From Methanobacteriota archaeon (lineage in GTDB: Archaea > Methanobacteriota > Methanobacteria > Methanobacteriales > Methanobacteriaceae), in NCBI GenBank assembly GCA_023411115.1, contig JAEYPF010000003.1, positions 1-64,000 on the forward strand: a DNA stretch of 64,000 nt. Direction: 5' to 3'. Shown piece by piece: positions 48,417 through 57,576 of the stretch. The notes beneath the pieces are model-generated. The model was not told where the DNA came from. It was given only the letters and a program-made list of their open reading frames with translations, and searched no databases. A program made the translations under genes and the position numbers. Position 1 is the stretch's first letter, and each line of letters opens with the position of its first letter.

Positions 48417-49892
48417 CTAATCCTTTTGAGGGGTATTAATTATTTTTACACTCTTTTTAGATGTAATTACAGAATCAATAGTTTCTCCTGTAGAATAGTT
48501 CTTTTTGAGTCTATTGATATATGTACGTGCCCAGAAATAGGCCAGTGTACATCCGCATGCACCTCCAACTACGATTCCCCACCATACGCCGTGTTCACCG
48601 ATACCTAGAACGAAGGCAAAGAGGTATGCAAACACGGAAATGAATGCTACTTCTCTAATTATGGTCAGGATTAATGAGGTCATTCCTTTTCCCATTGCCT
48701 GGAATATTGAACTTGCAGTAATTCCAAGAGGCACTATGATGTAGAATAGGCACATTACCTGGAGGAAAGCAGCTATGGACGGTGCAAGAAATGCACTCTG
48801 GGGTGAATAAGCAAAGATACTTGAGATGTTGTATGCAAACAGGTAAGTAAAAGCACTGGTAACTATTGCTATCATAACAGCTAATTTTACAGAGTAGTTA
48901 AGTGCAGTGGAAAGATTTTCGTACTTTTTAGCACCATAAGCAGCTCCTGCGACAGTTATTGCTGCAGTACCTATTCCTATAGCAGGGATCATGGCGATCA
49001 TCACAATTCTCCATCCTGCGGTGTACACAGCAACTGCGTCAGTTCCTCCGGTTGTAACCAGTATAATATTTAAAATTATACCTAAAACTGACATAATAAG
49101 GAATTCAGCACTGGCAGGCATTCCAACACTTAAAATGTCCTTTACAACGTTAAATTTTGGTTTGAAATCACTTAAGGAAAAGGATACATAGGTATCACGT
49201 TTCACCAGTAACCAGTACAGTATTAATCCTGATGCCACAGTTGAAGAGAGTACTGTAGCCCATGCAGCTCCTGCAACGCCCATTCCAAGGGAATAGATGA
49301 ATATAGGATCAAGAACTATGTTCAAGATGGCAGTTGCAGCCATTGCGTACATCGCTCTATTTACATCGCCTTCTGCCCTGAGGATACCTGAGGCAACAGC
49401 TGAAAAGATTAAAGATATTAACCCTCCAAATACTATTTGTCCGTACTGCACTGCAAGACCAAGTGATTCACCAGCCCCCATGTACATGAGGATGTTTGGA
49501 AGATAAGCAACTGTAAATACTGTCAAAATAACTGAAACTATTAAAGTTAGAATTACTGAATGTATAGCAGCATTATCTGCGCCTTTTTTATTTTTTGCAC
49601 CTATACATCTTGCAATTAAAGAAGTTGCACCTGCTCCAAGACCGTTACCAAGACCCACCACTATCATAAAGACAGGGGTGATAAAACCTAAGGCAGCAAG
49701 GGCATTTGGGCCAAGTCCTGCGACCCATATGCTGTCAGCCAGGTTGTATGCCATCATAAGAAGCATGGAAATGATCATGGGCACTGCCAGGCTACGGATT
49801 GCTTTTTTTGGATCTCCAGTAATTAAAGAGATACGTTTGGCAACGTTATCATCTTTAGAAGAATTTTCATTAGTTTTATTATTTAATTTCAT
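48417..49892 (-). CDS. MATE family multidrug/sodium efflux transporter
   Basis: 491 residues, twelve membrane helices in two homologous halves (AIRSLAVPMIISMLLMMAYN, LADSIWVAGLGPNALAALGF; and GMPASAEFLIMSVLGIILNI), the typical MATE signature. Exports cationic drugs in exchange for sodium or protons. The start is two bases after the stop of the MarR gene upstream, so the two are co-transcribed. Confidence 0.9.
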   Translation of the reverse strand: MKLNNKTNENSSKDDNVAKRISLITGDPKKAIRSLAVPMIISMLLMMAYNLADSIWVAGLGPNALAALGFITPVFMIVVGLGNGLGAGATSLIARCIGAKNKKGADNAAIHSVILTLIVSVILTVFTVAYLPNILMYMGAGESLGLAVQYGQIVFGGLISLIFSAVASGILRAEGDVNRAMYAMAATAILNIVLDPIFIYSLGMGVAGAAWATVLSSTVASGLILYWLLVKRDTYVSFSLSDFKPKFNVVKDILSVGMPASAEFLIMSVLGIILNIILVTTGGTDAVAVYTAGWRIVMIAMIPAIGIGTAAITVAGAAYGAKKYENLSTALNYSVKLAVMIAIVTSAFTYLFAYNISSIFAYSPQSAFLAPSIAAFLQVMCLFYIIVPLGITASSIFQAMGKGMTSLILTIIREVAFISVFAYLFAFVLGIGEHGVWWGIVVGGACGCTLAYFWARTYINRLKKNYSTGETIDSVITSKKSVKIINTPQKD

Positions 49893-49894
49893 CT

Positions 49895-50371
49895 TTATTT
49901 TTCACCATTTTCATGTACTTTTTCAAGGCTTTTCGTGGCCAGCGTTTGTAAAATGTTGAACAAACGGTCGCATTCGTCATCTGGGAAATTTGAACACACG
50001 TAGTCTTCCCATTTTTTATCTATGTCGTGAATTTTAGGCACTATTTGTCTCCCTTTCTCAGTTAAGAAAAGGAGATAACTTCGACGGTTTTGCGGGTTTA
50101 CCTTACGGCATATAAATTTTTTATCTTCCAGTTTCTTTAAAGCGCGAGCAACAGTTCCTTTATCGATATGTAGATGAATTGCAAGGTCGTCCTGAGTTAT
50201 GCCTTCATCATGCGATAGATGTATAAGAAATGGAACCTGGCCAGCCGTTAGTTCTAAATCTTTTATTTCGTTATTTAAATGGATTATACGTGTCCTGTGT
50301 ATTATGGATATGAATACTCCAAGGGGAATATCCTGTGTATTATTTTCAAGTAGTTTTTTTGCGTGATGCAT
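49895..50371 (-). CDS. MarR-family regulator of the MATE pump
   Basis: 158 residues from ATG 50371 (GAGGTGAT ribosome site). Winged helix: LSHDEGITQDDLAIHLHIDK, GTVARALKKLEDKKFICRKV, wing NPQNRRSYLLFLTEKG. Encoded just before the efflux gene, so it probably represses the operon until a drug binds. A palindrome lies immediately upstream of the start. Confidence 0.86.
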   Translation of the reverse strand: MHHAKKLLENNTQDIPLGVFISIIHRTRIIHLNNEIKDLELTAGQVPFLIHLSHDEGITQDDLAIHLHIDKGTVARALKKLEDKKFICRKVNPQNRRSYLLFLTEKGRQIVPKIHDIDKKWEDYVCSNFPDDECDRLFNILQTLATKSLEKVHENGEK

Positions 50372-50384
50372 TAAAATCACCTCA

Positions 50385-50401
50385 AAGCGTTATTATCGCT
50401 T
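50385..50401. promoter_or_regulatory. Palindrome upstream of MarR-MATE operon
   Basis: AAGCG, seven bases, CGCTT, with the centre TTATTAT nearly symmetric; 14 bases upstream of the ATG. Position between the promoter and start codon is good for repression by the MarR protein encoded here. Confidence 0.45.
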
Positions 50402-50809
50402 AAAAATCATTATCATTATAAAAATTCAGGGATTTACTAAAAAAACAGAAAAAGTACCCATATTATTTTAACTTATTATACATTGTTTTTATAGTATTTA
50501 AATATGTTGTTCATGCAACAATTGTCAAGGCAACAAAATATTTAATTTTACTTCATTTTCATTATTTTCATTAAAACAGGCCCAAAATCGTCTAAAAAAT
50601 AAAGGATTAAATGAACTTTTATTCATTATAAAATTAAATTTAAGTTTAGTTTTGGTTATAACATGTTTTTATAATTATTTAAATAGAATAAGACTTGGAA
50701 GTGTCTTTATTTTTAATCAATAAGATTATATATCATAGAAACATATTAATTTTATCCTTTTAATTGGCAAATTATAATTTATTTTTTAACTAACTAAAAT
50801 GGTGGTATT
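50402..50809. other. Intergenic region
   Basis: About 400 AT-rich bases between divergent genes. A small inverted repeat (GTTG-TTCATG-CAAC, about 50510) is visible; no gene-like frame. Confidence 0.4.
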
Positions 50810-51175
50810 ATGGTTTTAAAAGGCTTAAACGTAGGTATAGACAGTATAATCTTTGATAAACATACTGGAGATATTGTAATAAAATTCATGCCTCTGAGAA
50901 TCTCATTAAAAGATTTAAACATGCTTTCTGATGACACGGCAGAAATAATTGAGGCTTCAAGTAAAGAAAAGCTTGAAAAATATGTTTCAAGATTCGCACT
51001 TTACTACATAAAACACAGGGCACATGAACCTAAAGCTATACGCGATCGTGCAAAAGAGTTGGGATTAAGCCCCCAGGAATTTGAAGAATTAATATGTGGT
51101 AGAGTTAAGGAATGGGGTAACGTTTCTTCACTTGATATAGATGAAGAACCCCCTGCTAGGGTTGATGGTGAATAA
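50810..51175 (+). CDS. Hypothetical protein
   Basis: 121 residues, GGTGGTATT ribosome site. LKGLNVGIDSIIFDKHTGDI, then a helical region (SSKEKLEKYVSRFALYYIKH) and acidic tail. Not recognised. Next gene starts 40 bases downstream on the same strand, a likely operon. Confidence 0.6.
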   Translation: MVLKGLNVGIDSIIFDKHTGDIVIKFMPLRISLKDLNMLSDDTAEIIEASSKEKLEKYVSRFALYYIKHRAHEPKAIRDRAKELGLSPQEFEELICGRVKEWGNVSSLDIDEEPPARVDGE

Positions 51176-51215
51176 ATTCTTTAAATACTAGTTAAAACAC
51201 ACTGAAGGTGATTTT

Positions 51216-51521
51216 TTGACCGACGCTTTCTTAAAAAGAGATGGAACAATAATTGCATGTAAAGATATTAAAAAGGGAGAAACTATCAAAATAGATCTTA
51301 AAGAACTCTGCATTGCAAGGGAACTCCAAAGCGGCAGCTTAAAACCTGAAGAAGAAGGGGAAACTGCAGTTGTTAAACTGCCGGAATGGCTTGCAACTAA
51401 TAAAGGGCTATCCGGTGAAGTGGTTGGCATAATTAAAAAAGAGACTAAAAAGGCTATTTTGTTAAAAGTTGGACAAGAAGAGGTCTGGTTACCAAAATCA
51501 GCGATAGATATAGAGATATAG
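51216..51521 (+). CDS. Hypothetical protein with duplicated 3' end
   Basis: 101 residues from TTG 51216 (GAAGGTGAT ribosome site). Beta-rich (FLKRDGTIIACKDIKKGETI, LSGEVVGIIKKETKKAILLK), ending EVWLPKSAIDIEI. The coding 3' end forms one arm of a 12-bp hairpin (ACCAAAATCAGC with GCTGATTTTGGT across the stop). Degenerate copies of the last codons reappear at 51563 and 51741, the last continuing to SAIEVEIETTLCKFIF-stop, which may be the ancestral C-terminus. Function unknown. Confidence 0.62.
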   Translation: MTDAFLKRDGTIIACKDIKKGETIKIDLKELCIARELQSGSLKPEEEGETAVVKLPEWLATNKGLSGEVVGIIKKETKKAILLKVGQEEVWLPKSAIDIEI

Positions 51522-51780
51522 GCTGATTTTGGTACCCCGAAAAATTGGAAATTTTTCGACGGCTTCCGAAATCTGCAATAGATATTGAAATATAAGCAGA
51601 TTTTGGTACCCAAAATGCTGTCAAAATTCAGAGAATTTTGACGCAACAAAAAACCTACGGTTTTTTGTATGCTCTGCATTTGTCGGTGCTCAAAAATTCT
51701 ACGAATTTTTGGCATCCCGAAAATCTCTGATTTTCGACGACTTCCGAAATCGGCTATTGAAGTTGAAATAGAAACTACCC
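51491..51780. repeat. Hairpin array C with three copies of a gene end
   Basis: In order: ACCAAAATCAGC/GCTGATTTTGGT (51491-51533); CGAAAAATT-GGA-AATTTTTCG (51538-51558); CCGAAATCTGC/GCAGATTTTGG (51566-51606); GTCAAAATTC-AGA-GAATTTTGAC (51620-51642); ACAAAAAACC-TAC-GGTTTTTTGT (51646-51668); CAAAAATTC-TAC-GAATTTTTG (51691-51711); CGAAAATC-TCT-GATTTTCG (51718-51736); then the third LPKSAI copy at 51741. The first and third stems differ by a paired change. Confidence 0.75.
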
Positions 51781-51969
51781 TTTGTAAATTCATTTTTTAA
51801 TGCTTTTTTTATTCTTTATTTTTTAATCATACTCTATACGACTTTTAAATCATTGACAACTTTCTAATTTTGGACTATACATGATCTGCATCAGGTATTT
51901 AAGGCTTTCTATTTGTTCCTAATAGTAAAAATTAAATTATTAAAGTAATACACTGATTAGTGGGTCATT

Positions 51970-52434
51970 ATGGCAGAAGGTAAAGATCCGATTTGTAAAG
52001 ATAGTAACTCTCTTTTTTGTAAATACAGGAAACATATTGGTTTAACAGTGATAATTGCAGGTTTATTTATAAGCTACTGGCTTGGTTTTATTAATGCGAC
52101 GAGTGGAAACCCTTATTATGGCCTTGGATTTGTTGGATTTGGAACTTTTCTGGTAATGCTAGTTGGTACGTTTCTAATTACAGATAACTGGGACTTAAAT
52201 GACGGTGAATTTAGAAAAGCTTTAACCATCTCAATAATATCAGTCTATTTTTTCGCCATGGCATTCGGAGACAAAATACTGGTAGGTACTTTAACCAGTA
52301 CTACAAATGCTACAGTCGCTGCTGCCCAGACAACTATTTTGGGGGGATTGTTTAACAATTTATGGGCTGTAGTCCTAGCCATAGTAGCATTTTACTTTAG
52401 TTCCAGGGCAATAGACGATATAAAAAAGAAATGA
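51970..52434 (+). CDS. Small polytopic membrane protein
   Basis: 154 residues with four membrane helices (GLTVIIAGLFISYWLGFINA, LGFVGFGTFLVMLVGTFLIT, ALTISIISVYFFAMAFGDKI, ILGGLFNNLWAVVLAIVAFY) after a hydrophilic N-terminus with three Cys. Function unknown; similar small membrane proteins are common in Methanobacterium. Confidence 0.65.
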   Translation: MAEGKDPICKDSNSLFCKYRKHIGLTVIIAGLFISYWLGFINATSGNPYYGLGFVGFGTFLVMLVGTFLITDNWDLNDGEFRKALTISIISVYFFAMAFGDKILVGTLTSTTNATVAAAQTTILGGLFNNLWAVVLAIVAFYFSSRAIDDIKKK

Positions 52435-52491
52435 GAGAAAAAATAATAAAAGCTGATTTAATTAACCAGCCTTATTTACTTTAAATTAGAC

Positions 52492-53193
52492 TTAATACTC
52501 CTTTACTACTCCGACTACATTCTTTAGAGACAGCCATGTATCCAGCGGTTTCTTTGTAAATGTTTCAATTTCTACTACTCCGTCAGAAAGTGGCGTTTCT
52601 ACATTGTAGGTTACTACATTTCTGTTATCACTTTTTAAAAACACTTTTCCGCCTGAAATTTCGGCAACTCTTTTTATTATAAGGCCATAGGTAGGATGGC
52701 TGGCTATTACTATATCTCCAACTTTAAAGTCCTTTGTTTTTAAGGCTGTGACATCCTGGCCGTCTTTCAGGGTGGGGAGCATGGATATTCCGTCTACTGT
52801 AGCGGAAAATGGCAGCTTATCAGTTCCAAACTGTGAGGTTATGGTAACATCTGCAGTGAAATTATACTTCTTAGCAATATTTTGCATATCTGTTTTTAAG
52901 CTACTGGCAGTGCTTTTATAGCTTTGAACGTCTTTATATGCTTTACTTTTCATTTCTGAAATCATTTTTGATGGCACTTGAACAGATGCAGGAACAGATG
53001 TTGCCTGAACTTTTACGCTGTCTCCATCTGTCTTTACAATTATGCCAATTTGATGGAGTTCTGAATTTTGTGTTGCCTGTTGATTTGATGAATTTATGGA
53101 TGTATTGGTTGGTTGTCCTAAAAAAGCAGCAGTTGAAGCTGCAGCTATGATTATTACAATAGCACCTACTATTACCCAGATTCTTGATTTCAA
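52492..53193 (-). CDS. S26/S24-type signal-peptidase-like protein
   Basis: 233 residues from TTG 53193 (GGTGA three bases upstream). N-terminal membrane anchor (IWVIVGAIVIIIAAASTAAF), a helical extracytoplasmic segment, then an S24/S26 catalytic region: DGISMLPTLKDGQD (nucleophile Ser), VGDIVIASHPTYGLIIKRVA (general-base Lys), FLKSDN. The Lys makes it unlike the archaeal ER-type signal peptidase, which has His. Probably an extra processing peptidase with a special substrate. Confidence 0.75.
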   Translation of the reverse strand: MKSRIWVIVGAIVIIIAAASTAAFLGQPTNTSINSSNQQATQNSELHQIGIIVKTDGDSVKVQATSVPASVQVPSKMISEMKSKAYKDVQSYKSTASSLKTDMQNIAKKYNFTADVTITSQFGTDKLPFSATVDGISMLPTLKDGQDVTALKTKDFKVGDIVIASHPTYGLIIKRVAEISGGKVFLKSDNRNVVTYNVETPLSDGVVEIETFTKKPLDTWLSLKNVVGVVKEY

Positions 53194-53921
53194 TTCTTCA
53201 CCGCCGTATTCATAATTTTTTCATATTATGAGTCGCGTCAGTTTAAAAAGTTTTCTTTCCCTATTAGTTCTCTTTGGGGTTTAGAGCCTTTTAATCTGAA
53301 CAAAAAAATATTCCTGTACTTTTATTTATATATCCAGACTCATATTAATAATTTAAGTCCTGTATGACTATTTAAGTAAATGATATGACCTGATTGATCT
53401 TATGATTATTTAAAGGAATTTAAAGTAGTCTTTCATCGTATATAAAGTATATACTTAACCTTATTTTAAATCATTTTCCGTGTTGATGCAATATGGCTAG
53501 GAATTCGTGAAGATATGCTGTAAGTTGCACATTATGGAATGTCAAGTTGAAAAAATCAGGTTTACAAATCTCAAATAATCTCCAACGAGCAACATCAAAA
53601 GTAAAGCTTTCTTTATCGGAAATTATGGATTTTAGGGCTCCAGAATTCTATGAATTTCATGATTATAAAGTGTATTTATAAATATCTAACTAATAGATTT
53701 TGATATTTTTTAAATACCTGATTCACCTGCTAAAATTTATTAAGGGTTGTTATAATGTTGTATTGATATAAAAGCAGTGGTAAATTCTAAAAGTAGTATT
53801 TAGGATATCTAAATAAGATCAAATTGAGATTTGGGCGTAAATATGGCAAAATTATTTTTATAGTAGAAGGTATATTAATGCATAATCATTTCAGGTTATA
53901 TTCAGTACGAGGTGAAACTCA
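53194..53921. other. Intergenic region
   Basis: About 730 bases with no gene-like frame on either strand. AT-rich, with one short hairpin (GAATTC-TAT-GAATTT near 53652) of the triloop type. Promoter of the following secreted protein at the right end, with GAGGTGA ribosome site. Confidence 0.45.
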
Positions 53922-54368
53922 ATGAACAAAATTGTAACAATATGTCTTTTGGCAGTAATTATTGGTGCTTTTCCAGTATATGCAGCTGATTCGAGTAATG
54001 CAACAATCTCAAATCAGATTCAGAACATGAATCCTGGCGCATATGAACAAATAAAGAATACAGTAGCACAAATGCAGAGCACAAATCCAAATGTAGCAAG
54101 TGATATAAACGGTTTAAAAGCAGCCTTCATGCAAAATAACCTGCAATTAGCTCAGGTTGTTAAAAATAAGGATGTCCAAAATTTAATTGCAGACATGCTC
54201 CAAAATAAAAACGTTAGATCTCAAATACACAGTTTAATACAAAATAAAGATGTTCAAAATGAAATTAACAGGTTAATGCAGGACAAAGATATTCAAGTAG
54301 CATCAAATATTTTAATGCAGAATAAAGAAATCAGTGATGAAGTCAATAAAATAGTAAACAACCAGTGA
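53922..54368 (+). CDS. Secreted repeat protein
   Basis: 148 residues: signal peptide VTICLLAVIIGAFPVYAADS, then a helical domain with a repeated 11-13-residue motif based on (Q/K)-N/D-K-D/N-V-Q: VVKNKDVQNLIADMLQNKNV, IHSLIQNKDVQNEINRLMQD, KDIQVASNILMQNKEISDEV. Likely an elongated helical surface protein. Function unknown. Confidence 0.65.
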   Translation: MNKIVTICLLAVIIGAFPVYAADSSNATISNQIQNMNPGAYEQIKNTVAQMQSTNPNVASDINGLKAAFMQNNLQLAQVVKNKDVQNLIADMLQNKNVRSQIHSLIQNKDVQNEINRLMQDKDIQVASNILMQNKEISDEVNKIVNNQ

Positions 54369-54590
54369 TTTTTCAGCCGTTTTATTTTTTAAACGACATT
54401 TATACTTTTTTGAATATTCTAGGCACCCAGTAAGCTCTCTTTTAGTTTTAAATTATAAAATGCATGTTTATTTTTAATTAATCCTAGGATTGTATACAAT
54501 TTTGACTAATGATAATGGATCCTTTTTATAAATAGAGCTAAAAATTTATAGAATGAAAAACAAAGATAAAGGCACAGGGAGGGTAAAATA
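54369..54590. other. Short intergenic region
   Basis: Promoter region of the rubredoxin operon; a GGGAGGG ribosome site ends it. No gene or repeat seen. Confidence 0.35.
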
Positions 54591-54752
54591 ATGAAGTATC
54601 GCTGCATTGTTTGTGGATATGTATACGATCCAGAAATAGGAGATCGAAGATCTAAAATTGAGCCCGGCACATCCTTTGATGAGTTACCGTTAAAGTGGCG
54701 CTGTCCTATATGTGAGGCTGCAAAATTCCTTTTTAAACCTTTAGAAATTTGA
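54591..54752 (+). CDS. Rubredoxin
   Basis: 53-residue rubredoxin: MKYRCIVCGYVYDPEIGD and ELPLKWRCPICEAAKFLF give the two CxxC knuckles that hold one iron atom. Electron carrier, in methanogens usually for oxygen or peroxide detoxification. Ribosome site GGGAGGG. Seventeen bases upstream of a Cys-rich gene, so they are co-transcribed. Confidence 0.9.
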   Translation: MKYRCIVCGYVYDPEIGDRRSKIEPGTSFDELPLKWRCPICEAAKFLFKPLEI

Positions 54753-54768
54753 TAAGCTAGGTGGTATC

Positions 54769-55146
54769 ATGGAAATTGAATTTAATGCAGAAAATATTGG
54801 AAAGTGCCTATGCATCAAGTGTAAAGTGCAGAAAACCCAGTGTGTACATGATAAACTTATACTTCTCCAGGAGAGAGCGTTAAGTTCATCTATAATTGGG
54901 CCTAAAGAATTCCCTGCCCTGCACTGTGTATCAGGTATAGAAAATTGTTCTGATTTGAATGAAAATGAAGAGTGTTTGTGCGGGGATTGCCCAATCTATA
55001 TGGAAAATGATCTAGAATCTGGAAGCCCTGAGCGTTATTTCTGCCTTGATGGGCAATCAACTCACTGTTACCTGGGTGGCAAAAATATTGAAGATCCAGG
55101 ACAGGTTGCTGTAATGTTAAGACATTATTACAGGCGTACTGATTAA
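54769..55146 (+). CDS. DUF2769-like Cys-rich protein
   Basis: 125 residues with about a dozen Cys in motifs CLCIKCKVQKTQC, CVSGIENC, CLCGDCPIY and CLDGQSTHCYLGG. Typical DUF2769 of methanogens. Clustered Cys suggest metal or Fe-S binding. In an operon with rubredoxin, hence a redox role is plausible. Confidence 0.75.
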   Translation: MEIEFNAENIGKCLCIKCKVQKTQCVHDKLILLQERALSSSIIGPKEFPALHCVSGIENCSDLNENEECLCGDCPIYMENDLESGSPERYFCLDGQSTHCYLGGKNIEDPGQVAVMLRHYYRRTD

Positions 55147-55213
55147 AAAAGATAGGAAAATTTATTAAATTTATTTTATTTTAATAAAAAATAGAAGGGA
55201 TTAAATCCCTAAC

Positions 55214-55903
55214 TCATAATTTGTCTAATGTACTAATTAATTTACTTGCATCACTGTTTTTCTTAATTTTTGAATCAGACATGTAAGTCTCATAGATTAA
55301 GGTAGGTATTCCTTTTTTTGCAATTGGTACAGTGACATATTTGGGACTTGTGTGGTTTGGAGGTATGTATATCCTCAAAAACGGCATTTTATGGATTATT
55401 TTTTTTTCATAATTCTTAGCTACTTTAGTCTTTGAAATTGGATATACAAATCTGGAATACGCATAACCACTTCTTAACCAGTGATTTTCATGATTATCCA
55501 CAACTAATATTGGTTTTTCTTTAGCTACATCAGGAACAATGAATTTTTGAGCTAATAATTGTCCATTCATCCTTCCTTTCTTGTAGTCATATGTGTTTTT
55601 AGTTACATGAACTTTATAGACAACGTATCTTTTATTGAGTTTTGCTGATTTTTTAGCTATATTTTTTGTTATAGCTTTGTGTATTCCATTTTCTTGTGGA
55701 TGCACGCCAACTATAAGTACTATGGTATTTTTAGATTTTTTATTTCCATAATAATCCTTTTCTACCCAGCCATAATTCGTGTGACCTAAATAGTGGTTAC
55801 TCTTTAAGCTCTGGTTACTGCTGGGGCTTTGAGCTGCAAAACTGACGTTTACAGCTGAAAATAACATTAATAAACATAAAACAATTCCTAAAAGTTTATT
55901 CAT
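55214..55903 (-). CDS. Secreted M14/AstE-like zinc peptidase homolog
   Basis: 229 residues from ATG 55903 (GAGGGG upstream; TTG 55909 is in frame but less likely). Signal peptide NKLLGIVLCLLMLFSAVNVS. Zinc motif VGVHPQENGIHKAI, later His in LVVDNHENHWL, shared core GRMNGQLLAQKFIVPDVA and SPKYVTVPIAKKGIPTLIYE-TY. Paralog of the membrane-anchored protein at 34824. Probably acts on the cell wall or an extracellular peptide. Confidence 0.65.
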   Translation of the reverse strand: MNKLLGIVLCLLMLFSAVNVSFAAQSPSSNQSLKSNHYLGHTNYGWVEKDYYGNKKSKNTIVLIVGVHPQENGIHKAITKNIAKKSAKLNKRYVVYKVHVTKNTYDYKKGRMNGQLLAQKFIVPDVAKEKPILVVDNHENHWLRSGYAYSRFVYPISKTKVAKNYEKKIIHKMPFLRIYIPPNHTSPKYVTVPIAKKGIPTLIYETYMSDSKIKKNSDASKLISTLDKL

Positions 55904-56247
55904 ATTCAAACCCCTCTTTTTATTGATATTTTCTTACTATTTTGTAAATTTATCATAATTTAACATATTTCTTTGAGTGTACTATTTTATCATATAAAAA
56001 GATTTCGTAAAATTAGAAGCAAAAAGTATTTAAGGGGCATTATGGATTCTTAAAATGCTCCAAAAGAGTGTATTATTGCTTATTTTAAGGTAAGTAAAAT
56101 GAAAAAGTAGAAAAATTAGGGGAATATAACAACCAACAGGAATTGAATTGCATGTGTTCCATTGACCAATAAGTTTAAAGTGGAGATTTGCTCTCATTTT
56201 CAAATAATTATCTATATTAAAGTTTAAGCTTCAATATGATTTCTTAA
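55904..56247. other. Intergenic region
   Basis: About 340 bases. A hairpin GGGGCATT...AATGCTCC near 56033 may be regulatory or a terminator for neither neighbour in particular. No gene seen. Confidence 0.35.
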
Positions 56248-57438
56248 TTAGAATACTGGAATTAAACCCGGATTATCTCCTGTAATGCATTCGCCGCCGT
56301 TTGCAGTTACCACGAATGTGTTTTCAATTCCCACCATTCCAATATCTTTGATTCCATGTTTTGGTTCTATCGCGAATACCATACCTTCCTGAAGGGGATC
56401 ATTGAACTTGTCTGCAATTACTGGTAGTTCATCAATCAATAGGCCTATTCCGTGGCCAAGGAACTTAACCCTGCGGTTACCATAACCCATGAAGTTTTGA
56501 AGAAAATCAGAATCTAAATTACTTATTATGTCATTGTAAATTTGAGATGGAACTGCACCGGGCTTTAGCATTGCTGCTATCTTATTTTGAGTATCCACAC
56601 ATTTATTGTGGATGTCTATTGCATACTGGGGAAGGGAACGGCCGAACATATATGTCACCGTTTTATCGGTATTGTAACCATCTACTCCACATCCAATATC
56701 AATATATACCAGGTCTCCTTTATTCAATTTCCGCTCGCGGCTTCCAAGGATTGGTGCTGCTGGACCAATCCCATAATTTCCACTGGCTCCATTAAAATAG
56801 GATGGATAAATTGAACTTTCACCGAAACATATGTGTCCTAGTACTATCTCTGTATCAAACATGCCAAAACGGGTTATTCCTTGATGTCCTTCTTCTACCA
56901 TGACTTTAAATAGTTCCACTGCAAGATCTGCCTCGCTCATTCCTTCAACCAGCATTTCAGGTACCATATCTTCAAGCACATGCTGATGGATCTTACCCGC
57001 ATTTCTTATTAATTGAAGTTCATATTCACTTTTTACAGCTCTAACTACAGCGATACTTGGATCAACAGGTTTAACATTCTTAAATGGGAAATGTTTTTGG
57101 AACCGTCCGTATAAAGCCAGTGGAACCACTTCAGTTTCAAGGTAAACAGTATCTGGAAGTTTATTTATACTTTTTGCAGCGTCACGAAAGCTGTTCATAG
57201 ATTTTATCTGTGAAAATGATGATTCAAAGGTCGCTCTTTCAAGGCTCTTCCTTACCCAGAATGTGGCGTCACTGTCTCTAGGAATGATCAGCATTCCGTC
57301 CTGCATTGTTCCAGTAAAGTAATATTGATTTATTTTGCTGAAAATGACAGCTATTTCCCACCCCTGATTTGATAAGTCCATTTGGTTTTTAAAACGTTTC
57401 ATACGGGTTTTCAATTCATTTGAAGGTACTTTCTCCAT
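56248..57438 (-). CDS. M24 family metallopeptidase (Xaa-Pro aminopeptidase-like)
   Basis: 396 residues from ATG 57438 (AAGGAG ribosome site). N-terminal creatinase domain, then the pita-bread catalytic domain with all metal ligands: VYIDIGCGVDGYNTDKT (two Asp), KFLGHGIGLLIDE (His), FAIEPKHG (Glu), GIENTFVV (Glu). Removes N-terminal residues before proline, or is a related hydrolase. Stands alone. Confidence 0.85.
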   Translation of the reverse strand: MEKVPSNELKTRMKRFKNQMDLSNQGWEIAVIFSKINQYYFTGTMQDGMLIIPRDSDATFWVRKSLERATFESSFSQIKSMNSFRDAAKSINKLPDTVYLETEVVPLALYGRFQKHFPFKNVKPVDPSIAVVRAVKSEYELQLIRNAGKIHQHVLEDMVPEMLVEGMSEADLAVELFKVMVEEGHQGITRFGMFDTEIVLGHICFGESSIYPSYFNGASGNYGIGPAAPILGSRERKLNKGDLVYIDIGCGVDGYNTDKTVTYMFGRSLPQYAIDIHNKCVDTQNKIAAMLKPGAVPSQIYNDIISNLDSDFLQNFMGYGNRRVKFLGHGIGLLIDELPVIADKFNDPLQEGMVFAIEPKHGIKDIGMVGIENTFVVTANGGECITGDNPGLIPVF

Positions 57439-57576
57439 ATTGTGGCTCCTTAGCATATTTTTTATGGTAAAATGATAACTATTATATCAAATGTATATTT
57501 TATAATAAGTATATTTAAAGAAAGATGTTCTAAGCATATATCTTGATGGTATTAAATATTTAACAGGGGGTTTAAA

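Noticed and set aside
51188..51793. Long minus-strand frame over the hairpin array
   Set aside because: It is open because of the palindromic repeats, has low-complexity composition, no ribosome site, and opposes a better-supported gene.
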